64,000 nt of DNA from positions 4,927,474 to 4,991,473 of the forward strand of contig JAMKCF010000018.1 in NCBI GenBank assembly GCA_023634235.1, read 5' to 3'. Made by a program: the position numbers and the translations under genes. Shown piece by piece: positions 19,227 to 31,178 of the stretch (the first letter of the stretch is position 1; each line of letters begins with the position of its first letter). The notes beneath the pieces are model-generated. The model saw only the letters and a program-made list of their open reading frames with translations, searched no databases and was not told where the DNA came from. The DNA comes from Pisaster brevispinus. Its lineage: Eukaryota; Echinodermata; Asteroidea; Forcipulatida; Asteriidae.

Positions 19227-20191
19227 TTGAATACAACAAAATGCTGCTTGTGTATTGATCAGCTAAAAGCAAGCGACAGTTTCAAAGTGGCTTAGCCTGG
19301 TACATAAAGACGGGTCATCATCCTCGTACGGAAGGGGAACATTTGTTCCAGTATCGCAGTTAAACAAAAAAAGACAATTTTAAATTCCATTGGAGGAAAC
19401 GTTCAAGGTTAGAGAAATTACTCCGTTCTTCATCGGCACTCGAAGAAGGAATGTGGTTTTATTTTCTTTATGTTTTACTTCTATTTTATCGTATGTTATT
19501 ATTTCCATCCCTTGCTTTTTTTTAACGTTATTATTTATCTTACACGGGAACGAGATCTTGTCTCCTTTCACGTGAGATTTAGCTTGCGCGAAAAACGAGA
19601 TTAGAAGCTCGTGGCAACGAGATATGAAAACAAAACTTCCATGTCATTTCCCGGGTTCCGTACAGTGATAACATCTTTGCAATGTTATACAAATACGACC
19701 ACTATCTTTAATCATACAATTTTCCACCTTGATGTTCGAGAGCTGATTTTCCCCCAAACAGAAATTCATTTTCCACCAGTGTATGGACTTTTTCATTGGA
19801 TTTCACCACTGCCCTCGTACACACCTGGCGCAGCTGTGTGCAAGCTCGCTCCCTCACACACCCCGGCTTCTAACACCGCGGCCGGCTTGTCGTACCTGTG
19901 TTCCGCTGAAGATAATGGCCTTTTTTTTAGTTTTTAGTGCGTGGCAAGGGCAGGAGGTTTCGATGACACTCATCGGTTGATGACACTGCAAACGGGCAGG
20001 TAGGGTACCCAGAAGGTACCACTAATGCAGCGAAGTAGTTGCAGTCGGTCAAAGTGATGGTCACGACGTGTTCTGAGACAGATTGGCTTGCTCTAAAGGT
20101 CATGGGCACTTGCCAGTCTATACGATGTCGTTTGGGAAGATGGTATAAAACCATAAGAAGGAACAGAGAGTAGGGTGTGGTGGCTAAGAGC

Positions 20192-20397
20192 AGAGCCGTA
20201 TAATGGGAGAGTTGCGCCGTAGAAGGACCAGTTTTCTTTGGTCACGTGGTTGCTGGGCGCCATTTTTGGTCCAAATTCAGCACAACCCAACGGGCAGACC
20301 AGTCTGGCACCTTGTATTCGCCCATGCGTTTTTTTGTGTGTGGACACAACATGGCTTTTTATCGCAAATTGTCGCAACTCTCCCAATATACGGCTCT
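20192..20397. mobile_element. MITE with AGAGCCGTAT termini
   Basis: 206 bp with inverted ends: left agagccgtataatgggagag then ttgcg; right cgcaactctcccaatatacg then gctct. It contains a ctgggcgccatttttgg block. It is flanked by two copies of a roughly 27-bp direct repeat (aacagagagtagggtgtggt and aacagagggcagggtgtggt at 20162 and 20409), far too long for a normal target duplication. Confidence 0.8.
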
Positions 20398-20454
20398 GGT
20401 TAAGAAGCAACAGAGGGCAGGGTGTGGTGGCTAAAAGGACCCGCCCCATACCCC

Positions 20455-20660
20455 CAACATGGCTCAAGTACGCGGATCTCGGGTATCAGTGGGGCCTTAA
20501 CCATTTCGGGTTCAGGCTGATCCGTAACTGCTTAAAAAAAACCACTTTGATTTTGCGTCAGTGAGACCAATGTCTGGGTTACTTGACACATATTTCTGAG
20601 TCACACTGACCCCAAATGGGTCAGGTGCCTCCACACAAATCCGAGTCAATACCGTCCCCG
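20455..20660. mobile_element. Foldback repeat family R, copy 3 (diverged)
   Basis: Alignable by eye to copy 1: ggatctcgggtatcagtggg, ccatttcgggttcaggctga, gagtcacactgaccccaaat and gggtcaggtgcctcc. It has a one-mismatch ERE core (agtcacactgacc) near 20602. It abuts the right flank of the AGAGCCG MITE. Confidence 0.65.
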
Positions 20661-20849
20661 GAACCAGCAGGCGTCATTCACACTTGATCCGTGTATCGCC
20701 CTAGCAAACATCAAAATGATGAATACCAAATTGAATCAACTCCAATAATTTGACATCACACTATAGTCTGTTTGCGGATTTTAGAAAACATGTCACCATG
20801 ACATACGTTTTCTATACGTTTAATTGCTGTTTATGAGTCTCGAACCCTT

Positions 20850-21320
20850 CGCAATGACGCAGGCCTCTGGGGGCTCATCCTTTAAAACATACCGGTATTA
20901 CCATATACATTGTACCCCCAAACTTCATTTAATATGCAGATTAGGGGGTAAGATGACTTTTCATCGAGGTTGATCGAGCCTTTTGAAAAGGTCACCTTCA
21001 AATTACACCGCATTAATACGCCATTAACGGCCCCGGTAATTAATTTATATTCTAATAACAGGGGATCATGTAGCACATTGATTGGAAGCCTTCTTTGCTT
21101 TTAGACAATATTACTAATGCTAACCGTGCACGGCCCTCCATCACTTGTCCCAAATACACTGCCAAACCCCTTTAACAGCATTAACAATAGATATATGCAT
21201 GCATCCAGCACAAACAAAAGTAGCTCCCGACGATTGAATATTAAGGCTTGAATCATGAATGAGCTGGAAATGAGACTGGAATTTAAATTGGGGGATATGG
21301 CAGCGGTGGGGGGGGGGGGG
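20850..21320. other. Possible conserved non-coding element
   Basis: Unique sequence with ccgcattaatacgccattaa, ccccggtaattaatttatat and ttgaatattaaggcttgaat. It lacks repeat signatures until a poly-G at about 21307. Clustered TAAT/ATTA cores with little microsatellite noise suggest an enhancer; no conservation data were available. Confidence 0.3.
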
Positions 21321-21640
21321 TGAGAAGTGTTAAACAACATATCGTTTAAAGATGTAAGTGTCTGTTCGTTGTGAAGGTTTTAGCTGATTACAAAAACACG
21401 GCCTGGGTGTCTTTTAAGCCCACACTGTTTGTGTCACACGACCCACTTGTTATCCAAAAACGATCTCTAACTAACTAGCACATAATTAACGACAACAACA
21501 ACAACAACAACAATAAAAATAGTAGTATAATATTAAAAAAAAAAGTAAAATAAATTGGTTTAATCTCTACATAGTGGTGGCATAATCCTTCCACACGTCT
21601 AGCTAGAGGTCTGAAGCTCTTCGTCACTATAAACAAGTCT

Positions 21641-21712
21641 GAGGTCAGAGTTCACCCGGAGTTCAGGGGGGGGGGCGACCCATATCTTGGTCAGGTTGAC
21701 CCGGAAAGTGTA
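21641..21712. mobile_element. Foldback repeat family R, copy 4 (half element)
   Basis: One arm only: gaggtcagagttcacccgga, then a poly-G, then cttggtcaggttgacccgga. Exact ERE core GGTCAGGTTGACC at 21689-21701. Confidence 0.7.
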
Positions 21713-22555
21713 AACAAAAAACAAACAAACACAACAACAACAACAACCCAAAAACCCACAACAAAGTCTGTCAACAGCAACCGTTACCATTTGCTCCCGT
21801 TTTTCTCTGCACTTGATCACAGACTGAAAAATTGAAATAGGCCAATATATTTTGTATGAGATCCTATCCCAAACAAATCCACAATATACTTGAAAAAAAA
21901 GTCTCAATGATGTGTGTATTTCCTTTAACCTATCTTAACTAAAGATCAAGAGCTGTATCTACTTTATATGAGTACATATATTTTTCTAAAATATTTTTAT
22001 TTTTATATTTCTCTAGATGTATTTTGTTATGGATTATTTTACAAGGAAAAGAAAAACCCACGTCTTTGTAACCATTACTACCCTCTCTTGCCCACATTCC
22101 CTCCCCACCCAGAAAAGACGAATTAGGTCATGTGTTTATCCCATCACGAATACATCACTTTGACGATCCGTTTGCAGGTTGATTGAAGTGAATTCTGGCT
22201 TCATACAACAGCGGGGGAAGGGGGGGGGGGTAAATCCCATAATACTCTTTTAATAATTGTAAATCATAAATTCATCCCGTACCCCAGAGCTATTGTGCGT
22301 GATCACAAGAATCCAGCCCGCAATATCCGTACCCGGTGAAGAAAAAGAAATATTAAAACACTAGGTATAGCTCCGTCGCGTTATCACCGGGTCCCCCCTC
22401 TCTCTCCAAGTGGCCCCGAAGCAGATCGCCACGGCGATGTGAGATGAAAGCCCGGCGTGATTGTAACACCTTTTTTTCTTTTGCAATGAATATTCCGACT
22501 GGTAAAGTGTATTAGCATTTTGTTCTAGGTAACAGCAAAATGAAAAAAAAAAGAA

Positions 22556-22597
22556 AACGAAGAAGAAGAAGAAGAAGAAGAAGAAGAAGAAGAAAAA
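22556..22597. repeat. (GAA)n microsatellite
   Basis: About thirteen gaa units. The poly-Arg, poly-Lys and poly-Ser frames that look like long ORFs around 22360-22860 depend on this run. Confidence 0.9.
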
Positions 22598-22924
22598 CAG
22601 CGACCTGGGACAAGGTGTCTGTAAAGTACAGAAGAAGACATACCGGCCTGACCCCAAAGCGCCTTGGATGGACTCGAGTTCAGTGGGACCTCGAAGCCTG
22701 GATTCTCTCCCGCAGTGTGCCGGATAGCTGGGTTTGATAAAGAAGCGGTGAAACCACGAGATAGTGCCCCGGCCCACGGAGCACTTCGCAGGGGAGAGCT
22801 TTCATGCATGATTCACAATATTGACATACTCACTATTATCAAAATTGCCAATGCTGTGTAACGTTCATTTTTAGTTCTCTCCTTTTTTCCCCTTCACACA
22901 CATACTTTCATCTGCCCGATCTGT

Positions 22925-23112
22925 TTTAATGTTCGCTATCTACGGCGACAGAGGACAAAATAAAAAAAGAGAGAAGGCAAAAAGTATTCATAAGGGAATT
23001 CTAAAAAGACTGGGGTGCTCCCCAAGAACTGTTGCGAACAAAGTATATTGGGAATATGTTAGGTGCAGGACAAAGGAAATCAAAAGATGTGTTCACAGGG
23101 TTGTAACAAATT
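22925..23112 (+). mobile_element. Dispersed repeat family G, copy 1
   Basis: Shares agggaattctaaaaagactg, ggggtgctccccaagaa, gcgaacaaagtatattggga and caggacaaaggaaa with copies at 24735 and 37575. No coding capacity. Confidence 0.7.
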
Positions 23113-23961
23113 AGAATGTGTGATTCAAAATGATTTGAATTTCACTCACGTGATGATGCTGTGCCTTATCTTGAATCAAAGAAAGTAAACTTTAGAAAAC
23201 CGGTAGCAACATGTTTTCAACTTGACCAATGCTGTACCTTATGTTTGTTCAAAGACAGTAGATGGATGTCAGTTTATAACGACAATGGGCAAGTGATTAT
23301 CAACATAAAGTGTAAGTGTAAATACGTTATGTACGACAAACAAAGCAGTGTTTTCACACGTGGCGGCTGCCGCCCACTAACTTTTATTTGAAAATGTTAT
23401 TGAACTATTTTCATTTCACAACCAAGCATTGAATTTTTTAGCCATAAACGTAGGGAACATACGACCGTAAAACTGTAGAAAGTTATATTTCTGCCCGATT
23501 CTTGTCTCCTTCAGATACTTTTGTTTAGCGTGGTTTATTGCTAGTAGTATCAACATTTTACCGTATTGTTGGGAAAGTAAAGACTGGCCATGGAACTTAC
23601 AACAAAGTAATGTATGAACGTTTTTACCGTCAAGTGAACATACAACCGTAAAAATACAGAAATCTTTTTGTTTTGTCTTCTTTATTCTCAGATAGATAAA
23701 GCAAAATATTCACAGTTTATAATCGTAAACATTATGCAAGGAGTGCTGGCTTTCCCAACATGGTGGAGACATACCTTATCTTTATTCATGAATGACAGTG
23801 GATAAAATGCAAGAAGTCAGCTGTCATGAGCTACGTTTACGTCGTCTCAACTTGTATAAGTAATCTTAACATCAGCAAGAATCTGCGAAGACAAACACAT
23901 TTTGTCATCCATGACCTACGCTTTACCTTATCTTTATTCAAAATATTAAAGTAAACGCAAA

Positions 23962-24511
23962 TAGACTGTGCAAGTCTCGCGTGCATTCAAACTCCCGGGA
24001 CCAATTTGGTCCCCATTCTTGAATTTTACATGAGCACGATTCTGTCTCTTCAAATGCTTGAGTTAAACGTAGTATTTGGCCATGAGCATGACATCATTTG
24101 GGAAAGTAAAATGTAGCCATGAAATATATGCAAATAAAATAAATGCAACAAATAAAAAAACAAAACAGCCCAAGACCTGACCCCGTTCGTAACCAACTAA
24201 GAATTTTGCCCAACTGACGTCCATGTTATCATTAAAAAAGTATGGTCGCACAATTTGGGCGTGATTGGCAAATGGGGTTTTTAAAAATTATAAACATCCT
24301 CGCCCCCAGTCAAAATTTTGTTTCAGTGTTAATTTTAACGAACTTTTTTTTAATCATATGAGTAAAATGTTATTTATAAAACATTGCTGTGGGTATTATT
24401 ATTTTCAATTTTTTTCCATAGATTTTGAAAAGAAGATTTGAATTCATAGCTAAGTATATGTTCGTTCGGATTGTTTTTTTCGTTTTCGACACGCGTGAGA
24501 CTTGCAGTCTA
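23962..24511 (+). mobile_element. DNA-transposon-like repeat family D, copy 3 (both ends present)
   Basis: 550 bp from tagactgtgcaagtctcgcg to cgcgtgagacttgcagtcta. Long form of the family with gcgtgattggcaaatgggg inside. No transposase frame, so non-autonomous. Confidence 0.75.
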
Positions 24512-24734
24512 TTACGCCAAGGGAATGTTTCTATACACACAGCGTTATTATAACACTCGAGGGCTTGCAAAATCACGTGACACGGCCTGACAATAAGAAT
24601 GTTCGGTCACTGAGAAAATGGCGCTGACCAGTCATTAAACACAGGTCACGCACGAGTTCATACGGCCAACATTTTGTAAGTGGACATCTGTATGTAATTT
24701 ACCCATAGGGCTCGTGCCCGTGGAGCGCTACCTT

Positions 24735-24905
24735 AAGGGGCCCGAGAACAAAACACAAAAGGAAAAACAAAAGGTCTCCATAGGGGAATTCTAAAGACTT
24801 GGGTGCTCCACACGAGTTTTGTGTACAAAGTCTGTGGGAGGTTGTTTAACTACAGGGACAAAGGAAAGAACAGAAGATGTCTCCACACAGGGATGTAAAA
24901 TCAAA
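24735..24905 (+). mobile_element. Dispersed repeat family G, copy 2
   Basis: Landmarks ggtctccataggggaattct, gggtgctccacacgag, tgtgtacaaagtctgtggga and acagggacaaaggaaagaac. Very close to the copy at 37575. Confidence 0.75.
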
Positions 24906-25907
24906 ATGTGTACAGTTACGTGTTTGTAACATTGAGGGCTCACTTTAGTTCATTACATATGTTATATAACTGTATGGTTATACCATATCTTTATGCAAAG
25001 CAGTAAGCACTGTGTCAAACGTAAGACAATGTTCTTGAAGCTACTTTTGAAGAGAGTGCTAAATGCGATTTTTGTTTCTTTGAACTGTCTATGCTGTCTG
25101 CCCCTCTTCTTCCCTTGAGAAGACTGCAGGTTGAAGTATTCAAGAACAAACATCGATCGTGGTTTCAATACATATTGAAATTTAATGAATGCAGAAACTC
25201 TTTTTAAGTGTTTACGATACAAACTAAAACGCACACACACTAGCTTAACACCGCTAATCACGAAGCGAATCGAAGAACACAAAACACTTTTCAGATGACA
25301 TTTTTGTCAGCAATGGATCGTAGACTACATCCATAATCAGACCATAAATTTGATCATTCACGCTTCATCGTTTGATATGAGATGGTGAATGCCGATAGTT
25401 CACGCACCACACACACAATTGCAATTTTGCAATTTTCTTCGATGTTCATATTTACCAACTCAGCAGATTAACAAACGAGTGTCATAATTTTCGCATCCAT
25501 GTAAACGCAGAAATGTTTATGCCTACACATTGCGGTTTCTTTATGTCATCATCAGTCAGTCTGTGAATGCCACACAATTACACACACTGACAAAAAGGGA
25601 GCGCAGCCAAGCGTGGACGGACACACACTTCGTTCGCCTGTACGCAGTTGTTCCATTTTAACGAGTGGGCACACGGCCACTTTGTGTACGCAGTGACAGT
25701 AACGTCTTTGCTTAGCGCCACACTCAGCTCTGTCTTCCGTGGACGAGGGATATCGAACCCAACGGCTAAAAGAGAAAGGGTACCCACCCAAGATAGCAGC
25801 TCCGTGCTGGGTGATACCGCCTAGGTTTTCTCGGTGAAGGGGTTGTCTGTTTTGCTATCTTGTGAAGTTTGGAGGTTAGGGTTGAGGGGGAATTCTCGCC
25901 AGGCATC

Positions 25908-25993
25908 ATGTCGAAGATGACACCTCTGTGGCAGATAAAGGATTCGGTAATGAGGAAAGGTGGTGAGGCTCGGAATTACATCTCGATGAACAG
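25908..25993 (+). CDS. Candidate first coding exon of an unrecognised gene
   Basis: ATG at 25908 has A at -3 (catcATGT). The 86-nt frame has no stop and ends AG|GTGAGA, a consensus donor. It would encode MSKMTPLWQIKDSVMRKGG followed by EARNYISMN and a split codon, basic and well mixed. The 5' side (25560-25907) is GC-richer than its neighbourhood, as a 5' UTR or promoter would be. No family is recognised. No partner exon with a matching 2-nt phase was found downstream, so the next exon would lie across a long intron or outside the window. Chance is a real alternative. Confidence 0.35.
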
Positions 25994-25999
25994 GTGAGA

Positions 26000-28900
26000 C
26001 GAACTTTCAGTTCAGAGTTTTAAAAACAAATGTTTGCAAAAATACGCAACAGTAGAAACACTTCTCGAAGTTGGTTACTAAATTAATAAGGAACGTAAAG
26101 CATGCACAATTAAAACAAAACAAAACAAATACTTAAAAGCTGTTTAAAAAGAAATTGTTGATCGCAGATGATGTTCCCCCCACATTCTTTGAGCGGGTAT
26201 GTCTTCAGTATTTGATTTAAGATAAATTTAAATGATTCCAGCCATCATGGAGTTCTGCTCATAACAGTGCGGTCGTTTAGAGGAACAAAACAACTTGATT
26301 GTTGTTAACGATTTTAACGAGCAACCTGATAATGCAATCAAGACTAAACCTAACACTTTAAAACATTTAATAGTCATAATTAAAAAATCAATATAATAAT
26401 AACTGGCAACCAGTTAAAAATACAATGGAAAACTAAATAGTAAAAATAGAAACGATATAGCACGGTCTAAAGAGATCCGGATAACTTGAAAAAAAGAAGA
26501 GAGAAACACAAACCACGTTCCGTTTTACCGTTGTATACTCGATGGTACAGTTTTTGCTCAAACTGGGAAAGCGATCTCATAATTATTCACGAACCTCGTA
26601 TACTGCTACTCGCGCTTTGGCATTGTTTGATCCCCTTTGTATACGGACAATAAAGAACCTAACGGGTATAGGATGGGTAGGAGGTTGGTGTTCAAAAATT
26701 AAAACACTGTCAGAAACAAAACGCTGTCACAAACAGATAGTTCAGCTTTTTTTGTCAGCCGATACGGGGAAAAAACAATCTCTTTTTAACCATGTCAAGA
26801 ACCGGACGGCGATTTTCATTCTTCCCGTGTTGTTTCGGAGACTTTGCACTAGAGCAGAAAAACAGGAAATAAATAATATAAATACATTAATTTAAAACAA
26901 ATGACAAAATACTGCTTTCCCCCGAGTCTTTAGATGCCCATTTTTCTTTTTCTTCTTCCAACCGGAAAAAATATATTGTTCTATTAACAACCTTCCTTGA
27001 AAATTCTTGGAGTGCAGTAAAAAACACGTACCCGATTTTGCAAAAAAATGAATAAGTATTACCAAGAATAAGCACGAGTAAATACGTAAATAAGTAACAA
27101 TGATACAACTAAACAAAACGACAATGCAAGTTTCGTGTTTTGTTTGTTGGTTGGATTCTACCCTGATCATTTAAGTATGCCTTTGTTCTCCCAAAATGTC
27201 ATAAAATTGACCTTTTGTATATTTCTGGACAATAATGAAGCGGCCATAGTAATTCCATTGTTGTTCCTGGTTTGAGATTGTTCAAGTTGCGTATTCGTTA
27301 ACTGCACAGCACTGACCCGATTAATCGCTGTTCCAATAACGAACGTGAAGGTAAACAGTATGCCCATTATATCCTGCAAACAATGCTTTCTAAGTTAGGG
27401 GTAGATTTTGTTAATTCAATTACCAAAGAACTGCTGACGGAATTGATCGTAGTAAAGTGACTTGTGTTAGCCGTAGTTTGTGAAACGTGGATTAAAATAG
27501 AAGGCGTGGTATGAAAAACGGAATCTGTAATCCCCTCTTTGAAAATGACTGCAGTTTTTAATGTTCAATTAATGTGAATATATCAACATTTGCCTCACTA
27601 ATTTCACGTAACAGGCTAATTATTAGTAATTTAGTAATTATGTTGAAAAAAAATGCAAACAAATTCTGAGTAAATTTAAAATATAAAAATAAATAAATCC
27701 GTTTTAGATCTCGTGACCATAATATACTGATCCGGAAATAATATCTGAAATATTAAAAAAAAAGTTAAATCAGAAATACTTGAAAAAAAGTAATACAAAC
27801 AATAAATAAATAAATAAATACAGTGGCGTGATATTTCGACCCAAGAACACTCTTTCTTGAAAGAATGCTTCACATAATATTTCGAGCTAACATACCTTTA
27901 TCACGGCCCAAAAATCCATGAACAATTGACCCTTTTTAGCTTCTTCCCTGCATGTGCAGTGTGTTTATTAAAAACCAGATGATTGGAATTAATTTACATT
28001 TCGAAAATGGATTTGGCAAGCTGTTCATTCTGGAGGAAAAAAAAAATATCGAATACCTTCAAAGAAAATTCAGAAAAGATTGACATCTCGGTGGGGATGA
28101 TATACAGTTTTATTACCCTTCTGTGCTTGCAGGTCACCTAATTACAGTGGCTTATCCAAATCGTGACAATTAATATGAAATAAGTACAAATACCTGCCTC
28201 GTTTCCACGCCTGGGGAATCATACTGACAAGAGATCTAGAAGACTAGCCACCTGCCCTGGAATGTCGTCTCGTTTCAATTTATTTCATTAATTTTTGAGA
28301 TTTTACAACTTGTTTCGTTCCTCGAATAACACGGAAATATGATCAGCCTAATATAAATGCGATTTGCTTGATACATTTTTAGAGAGGGAGGGGGTGGGTG
28401 CCTTTGTTCTGAGATTGAACGTCCGTAAAACAACTTCATTAGTGACGTTAGTAATAATCAATACTTCAATTTATTATTATCGTGTTGGGTAATGGTTGTA
28501 CGATCGATAAAATTAATCTTAGCAAATTTTTTTTCACTCTAGTTGGCTCTAACAGTTTTAATGATAGGCTGTGCACACATACACTTTGTTTATGTGAATC
28601 TAGCTCATCTGGATCATACATTTTGCACGGTTTGTTTAATAAGTAAAAAAAAAACACAAACAAAAACCTAGCAATTTACTAGAACGACTCATGGAATTTT
28701 GCGCAAATGGTTATTAAGCAGCGACATAAGGTTTAGTGGATGTTTAAACTGTGCTTTGATGAGGTTCGTAGTTTGTTACTATTTTTGCAAACACAGATAA
28801 TTATCCGGTTATGGATTGTCACAGAGGGTAGGACACATTTCTGAGAACTTGCTTTTTGTAAAAAAAAATATATATATACATATATATGTAATAAATTCAG
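26000..28900. other. AT-rich stretch, mostly featureless
   Basis: Apart from the weak - strand frame at 27167-27373, no repeat family, RNA or convincing exon was recognised. A 117-codon + frame at 26542-26895 has no family resemblance. The block 28100-28280 (cacctaattacagtggctta) looks unique and could be regulatory. Confidence 0.4.
27167..27373 (-). CDS. Weak candidate terminal exon, membrane-segment-containing
   Basis: On the - strand the acceptor ttgtttgcag is followed by 68 codons and a stop. It begins DIMGILFTFTFVIGTAIN, one convincing hydrophobic segment, then a polar tail with SQTRNNNG. It could join in phase 0 to 30503-30604 to read IFQIDIMGILFTF. The segment order (Cys-containing loop, then hydrophobic helix, then short tail, with an intron near the helix start) is loosely like a tetraspanin C-terminus. 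However, the charged KAKDD in the would-be TM4 argues against it. No AATAAA found in the next 300 bases. Confidence 0.18.
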   Translation of the reverse strand, partial: DIMGILFTFTFVIGTAINRVSAVQLTNTQLEQSQTRNNNGITMAASLLSRNIQKVNFMTFWENKGILK

Positions 28901-28976
28901 AATATGAGTTAAACAAACTCTGGCATATCTCTCTTCTGGACAGACTGTTTCGTACCATAAGGCACTCATCAGCATG

Positions 28977-29002
28977 ATATCTATCTATCTATCTATCTAT
29001 CT
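28977..29002. repeat. (ATCT)n microsatellite
   Basis: Six tandem atct units; nothing else nearby. Confidence 0.9.
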
Positions 29003-29860
29003 GTACCGTATTGTTTTTCTTTGAAGAGTGCGGCTCAAAATGATAGTGGTTCAATGTAGAAATATGCTTTGATGACTGTTCTTTCCACAGGAGTACAACG
29101 TAATTTGCAGTCATAAAATTGGGCACAAAACTTAGTTGCTTTAGTTACTTAGATATGCTTTTCAGCATTGGTATTATGGTAGCAAAATTTGCAAACTTCC
29201 CTTTTCGCTTTTCTCTTCGTAATCGGCATGAGACGCAGTTGTGTAAAATGCAATACTTGTTTCCTCGCTTAGAATCCAACATTTAAACGCATTGTCCCTT
29301 TAACGCTGCGGAGTGCATTGTTTTAATAAGCGTTATGTCTCCATTTGATCCGTGGATTCATGGACAGTGTAATTTAGTGTATTGTGATAAATAAATGCCG
29401 TCATCAAGCAACTGCCTTGGACAATGCAAACACACAGACAAGTGTCTCAGTTGCAATACCAAAACAGGATATTCTGTCTGAAGAAATTATGAAAAACATT
29501 AAAAAAATGCTTCGCGCTTCTTTTTGTTCATTCTGATACAGCGACCATTGTCGATGAAAGAGCGTACATTTACATTGAGGCAGAACAGAACATTCCCACG
29601 CACTCTCAAAACACGAATGTCCCTCAGACTATCAGTTTTTACAACTACCAATGGCAATGCTCATTGCTGCTGGGGGAAAAAAATCAAGAAAATCAAGAAA
29701 AGAAAACTATAGAAAACTCATTAGTGCATTACTAAACAAAACGTCTATACTACAACATGATTTATTATTATTAATTTTTTGTTTTTACAACATCTGCCAC
29801 ATATTATTCCTCGAAGTCACTGTCCGACGTAATAATGTGTACATTTAGAAGGATCCGAAC

Positions 29861-30130
29861 TAGCTACCGAGCTATCTCGGTGTTTTAGTGGTAAGACATT
29901 TACTCTAGAATATGGCAATGGCGGTGGTGGGATCGAATCTGACCTCAGTAATTGTTAAAATTATTTGTTTTTCCCGGGAACTCTAAAAAGTTGTGAATGC
30001 TTAACATACAACGGTGTTATGGGTAAAACACTAATAACATTCCAGCTACCGGGAAACCTCGGTGGTCAAGTTGGTAAGACATCTGCTCTAGAATGGCAAT
30101 AGGTGTTGGTTCGAACTCCACTCAAGCAAT
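29861..30130 (+). mobile_element. Tandem tRNA-like SINE heads
   Basis: Two related units, 29861-29952 and 30044-30130, share ctcggt, ggtaagaca, tctagaat, ggcaat and ggt. The second has an A-box-like ggtggtcaagttggtaagac and a near-perfect B box ggttcgaactcc; the first has the degenerate gggatcgaatct. About 90 bp separates them. They are not functional tRNA genes, since the acceptor stems do not pair. Confidence 0.6.
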
Positions 30131-30502
30131 ATGCCTGTGGATTTTATTTTTTTTCTTCAAAGAAATTGGGAAAGAACTGAGTACATGGCTTAATCATCGG
30201 TGTGATTGGAAAACACTTCTTATCCTGAACACTTAATTGAAGTCTGTCTTCTACGCCAGTGTATTTGGTTTGAGCGGTTTGAACATGCTCTATGTTTGCA
30301 AATTGTGTACAAAAACAAACAAACAACACCAACAACAATAATAATTACAAACATGGTGGTTTGAATAATATTATTTTTACCTCATATTTGAACAGTTCTG
30401 TTAATTTTGAATGAAAAAAATATATACCCGTAGGTTTAGGAACGAAAATGAACTGTTTTTTTTTTACTCAACGACTGATCCATGACTGGCTGTTTAACTT
30501 AC

Positions 30503-30604
30503 AATTTGGAAAATGTCATCTTTAGCTTTCAGTAAAGAGCCGCCTGTCCCGATATGTACCGACTGAATAAAAGATTCAACGCAATCATCAAAAAGCCCCC
30601 TTTC
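30503..30604 (-). CDS. Weak candidate internal exon, partner of 27.2 kb frame
   Basis: On the - strand, acceptor-like ttaatttcgcag, then 34 codons (ERGLFDDCVESFIQSVHIG then TGGSLLKAKDDIFQI), then the consensus donor GTAAGT. The open frame extends upstream to an ATG at 30682. Composition looks protein-like, but the stretch is short and no family is recognised with confidence. Confidence 0.2.
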
Positions 30605-30994
30605 CTGCGAAATTAACAACCTGTCGTTTGTATGTTTACATTCGAAGACCAGATTGCGGTATAAATTGCGTGTCACATTCATTGTTATTACATTTCACAG
30701 TTTGTTTCAACATTTAGGCTCATTTTAATTTTAAATAACAAACTGGATTGGAGGAATTTAGCAAAAAAGAATAAGTCGACACGACGACTGTTCCATGGTT
30801 GATAACTTATTTAACTCCACCGTTTGTGCAGTTTGTTAATACCGGTAACACACGCGGACCTGATAACAATAAATGTACACATTTAAATAACCTCGAGATA
30901 TTCCTTGAGCGTAAACACATATAAACTAGTAAGTCGTGAACAAGGGTTTGGATGTTCTGAAGGGAACCATGATATATATTTTTTAGGAGAGAGA

Positions 30995-31178
30995 GCGTGT
31001 CTACCCGTTGAAACCGAGGATGTTAACAAAATGGATCCGGGTGTTTGACAGAGCGAGGACGTCCTCGCTTCGCTTTTGTGTACAAAACCAATGGGGACGT
31101 CGCTAAAACAAACAAAGTCAAAACAATGGGAGAACAAGGAAAAGTCCTCGATTTACGGGATTCACAAACATGACGTGT
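30995..31178. mobile_element. Dispersed repeat family H, copy 2
   Basis: Same order of blocks as 6640-6838: ctacccgttgaaaccgagga, gcgaggacgtcctcgcttcg, cttttgtgtacaaaaccaat, ggggacgtcgc and ggattcacaaacatg. Confidence 0.65.

Noticed and set aside
20093..20564. Overlapping frames of 62-124 codons on both strands
   Set aside because: They lie on the AGAGCCGTAT MITE and a family R copy, which explain the sequence.
22361..22861. Overlapping frames up to 138 codons on both strands
   Set aside because: They owe their length to the (GAA)13 run; the flanking residues show no domain and all six frames compete.
25871..25887. Telomere-like ggttagggttgaggg
   Set aside because: Only one to two imperfect units; not an array.
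26542..26895. 117-codon + strand frame
   Set aside because: No recognisable family, no consensus splice sites at useful positions, and length is within chance for a 64-kb AT-rich window.
30062..30128. tRNA gene candidate
   Set aside because: A- and B-box-like motifs are present, but the acceptor and D stems do not pair and a degenerate second unit lies upstream, so a SINE head is a better explanation.
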